A stretch of 64,000 nucleotides of DNA from Ricordea florida (taxonomy: Eukaryota; Cnidaria; Anthozoa; Corallimorpharia; Ricordeidae), in contig OX453273.1 in NCBI GenBank assembly GCA_949710005.1, forward strand, positions 35,412,250 to 35,476,249. The letters run 5' to 3'. The notes under the pieces were generated by a model that worked only from the letters and a program-made list of their open reading frames with translations, made no database searches and was not told where the DNA came from. Positions within the stretch are counted from its first letter, which is position 1; each line of letters opens with the position of its first letter. Shown here one piece after another: positions 63,192-64,000 of the stretch. Both the position numbers and the translations under genes were made by a program.

Positions 63192-64000
63192 TTAATATAA
63201 AGGTTTTGTGTGAATTCCATCTTCTTCAACTCTTCTTTTATCATAATATGCGTTAAGCCCTAATTTATCTTGAGTATATGTTACAATTTCGTTTTTATTA
63301 ACTCTAAACCCTGTGTTTTTTACTTTATCTATTTTTCCGTTTAAAGCTTCATAGTATCTATTCCACGTCATATCGTTTTGGCGCTGTATTGTTCCTTTAG
63401 CACTAAACTTTGTTTTCCCCTTTCCATCATCTGCGTAATAACATTTTGGCGAAAGGGCAATCATTCTTATTCCTTCAAACTCTTTCTTAAACAGCCCAGG
63501 CGTTCTGTCGTGATATTTTGAGGTTGATAGAAATTTTTGTTTACCTTCTCTAAAATATTCATCTCTGAGTTCTGGTTTTACAAGATTATCAAAATTTTCA
63601 TCTGAAAATGCTATATAGTAGCTATCTGTATCTGAATAAATTAACTCAAAATCACTTCTGTCAAAATAATAATCAAGAAAATCGTAGTAAAATACTAACA
63701 TTTGAAGTTTGGATAGTTGATATACAGCTATACCACACTGGTAAGGTGTTTTTATTTCTACACTGCGTTTATTTTTTGTTATTTCATATGTTTCATTTAT
63801 CTTATCCATATCTTCAAAAAACGGGCTTCTAATATCACTATTAACAACATCAACATTTTGAGTATAACTTGTATTCTTATGTTTTTGTTTATTTTCAATC
63901 ATTTTTCCATAAAATGAGTTTCCTTTTAGTTTGTGTGTATCAGCCAATTCTTTACAACCTCTATACATTTTTTTTAGTTTTTCAATCAATACTTTAAGAC
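63192..64000 (-). CDS. Protein-primed family B DNA polymerase, C-terminal part (partial)
   Basis: About 268 codons are visible; the frame is open at the window edge, so the 5' end (exonuclease, palm start) lies beyond 64000. Motif B is KGNSFYGK (residues ~22-29 of the visible ORF). Motif C is YSDTDSYYIAF, with the catalytic DTD at about 120-122. After it come thumb-type sequences (FKKEFEGIRMIALSPKCYYA, KFSAKGTIQRQ). This pattern is typical of protein-primed PolBs (pPolB) of Polintons. It replicates the element with a terminal protein. The C-terminal end reads GIHTKPLY. The frame shows no break. Confidence 0.92.
   Translation of the reverse strand, partial: LKVLIEKLKKMYRGCKELADTHKLKGNSFYGKMIENKQKHKNTSYTQNVDVVNSDIRSPFFEDMDKINETYEITKNKRSVEIKTPYQCGIAVYQLSKLQMLVFYYDFLDYYFDRSDFELIYSDTDSYYIAFSDENFDNLVKPELRDEYFREGKQKFLSTSKYHDRTPGLFKKEFEGIRMIALSPKCYYADDGKGKTKFSAKGTIQRQNDMTWNRYYEALNGKIDKVKNTGFRVNKNEIVTYTQDKLGLNAYYDKRRVEEDGIHTKPLY

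Larger units (their letters stand above)
52050..64000. mobile_element. Polinton/Maverick or Polinton-like virus, integrated, truncated by window edge
   Basis: From about 52050 the DNA becomes markedly AT-rich and tightly packed with intronless genes on both strands. The diagnostic set is a protein-primed-type PolB (partial), a DDE integrase, a packaging ATPase and a major-capsid candidate. Around these are small membrane proteins and giant-virus-type accessory genes. Most open frames are intact, so the insertion is fairly young or still active. No adenain-type protease was found in the visible part. The left end is somewhere in 51569-52070, and the right end with the rest of PolB is beyond 64000. 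Polintons are usually 15-20 kb, so roughly 60-80% is visible. Confidence 0.9.

Overview
The window reads as animal nuclear DNA, most likely from a cnidarian and probably an anthozoan such as a stony coral. The evidence is intron-containing metazoan genes (COPS8, PRDX5 and a PTTG1IP-like receptor with GT-AG introns in matching phase), AT-rich intergenic DNA packed with short inverted-repeat elements, and a style of repeats I associate with coral genomes. The species assignment is inference.

Host genes (1-24.5 kb). COPS8 (COP9 signalosome subunit 8) lies on the minus strand. Its first four coding exons are at 5004-1087 and the 3' exons lie left of the window. PRDX5 (atypical 2-Cys peroxiredoxin) runs on the plus strand as six coding exons, 7209-14817, and is complete at 185 aa. 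A minus-strand gene at 24463-19428 has two coding exons and encodes a secreted/type I membrane protein with three PSI-like cysteine modules and a PTTG1IP-like tail. COPS8 and PRDX5 are divergent; PRDX5 and the PTTG1IP-like gene are convergent.

Mobile DNA (throughout, dense at 24.5-52 kb). Two foldback elements with 9-bp target duplications sit at 2388-4455 and 8164-9030. A Harbinger-type element at 47066-48712 keeps a MADF gene but only the start of its transposase. A 0.75-kb inverted-repeat element lies at 33942-34688. A young Ty3/Gypsy retrotransposon (35064-39640, minus) has identical 153-bp LTRs, a 5-bp target duplication and a single-base gag frameshift. There are also two tRNA-related SINEs, many MITEs and microsatellites.

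Integrated virus-like element (about 52 kb to beyond the right edge). Base composition drops sharply and a compact, intronless, two-strand gene block begins. It carries a protein-primed-type family B DNA polymerase (partial at the edge), a retroviral-type DDE integrase, a packaging ATPase and a short major-capsid candidate. Around them are six or more small membrane proteins, a coiled-coil membrane protein, a SAP/Cys-repeat protein and a broken gene of a family I recall from giant viruses. This is a Polinton/Maverick or Polinton-like virus. Three features appear not to be standard annotation. A TTTAAA-type promoter element sits about 21-36 nt before nearly every start codon. Two near-identical 38-nt hairpins with a compensatory base change fill two convergent intergenic gaps. 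The many membrane proteins suggest a virion with an internal membrane.
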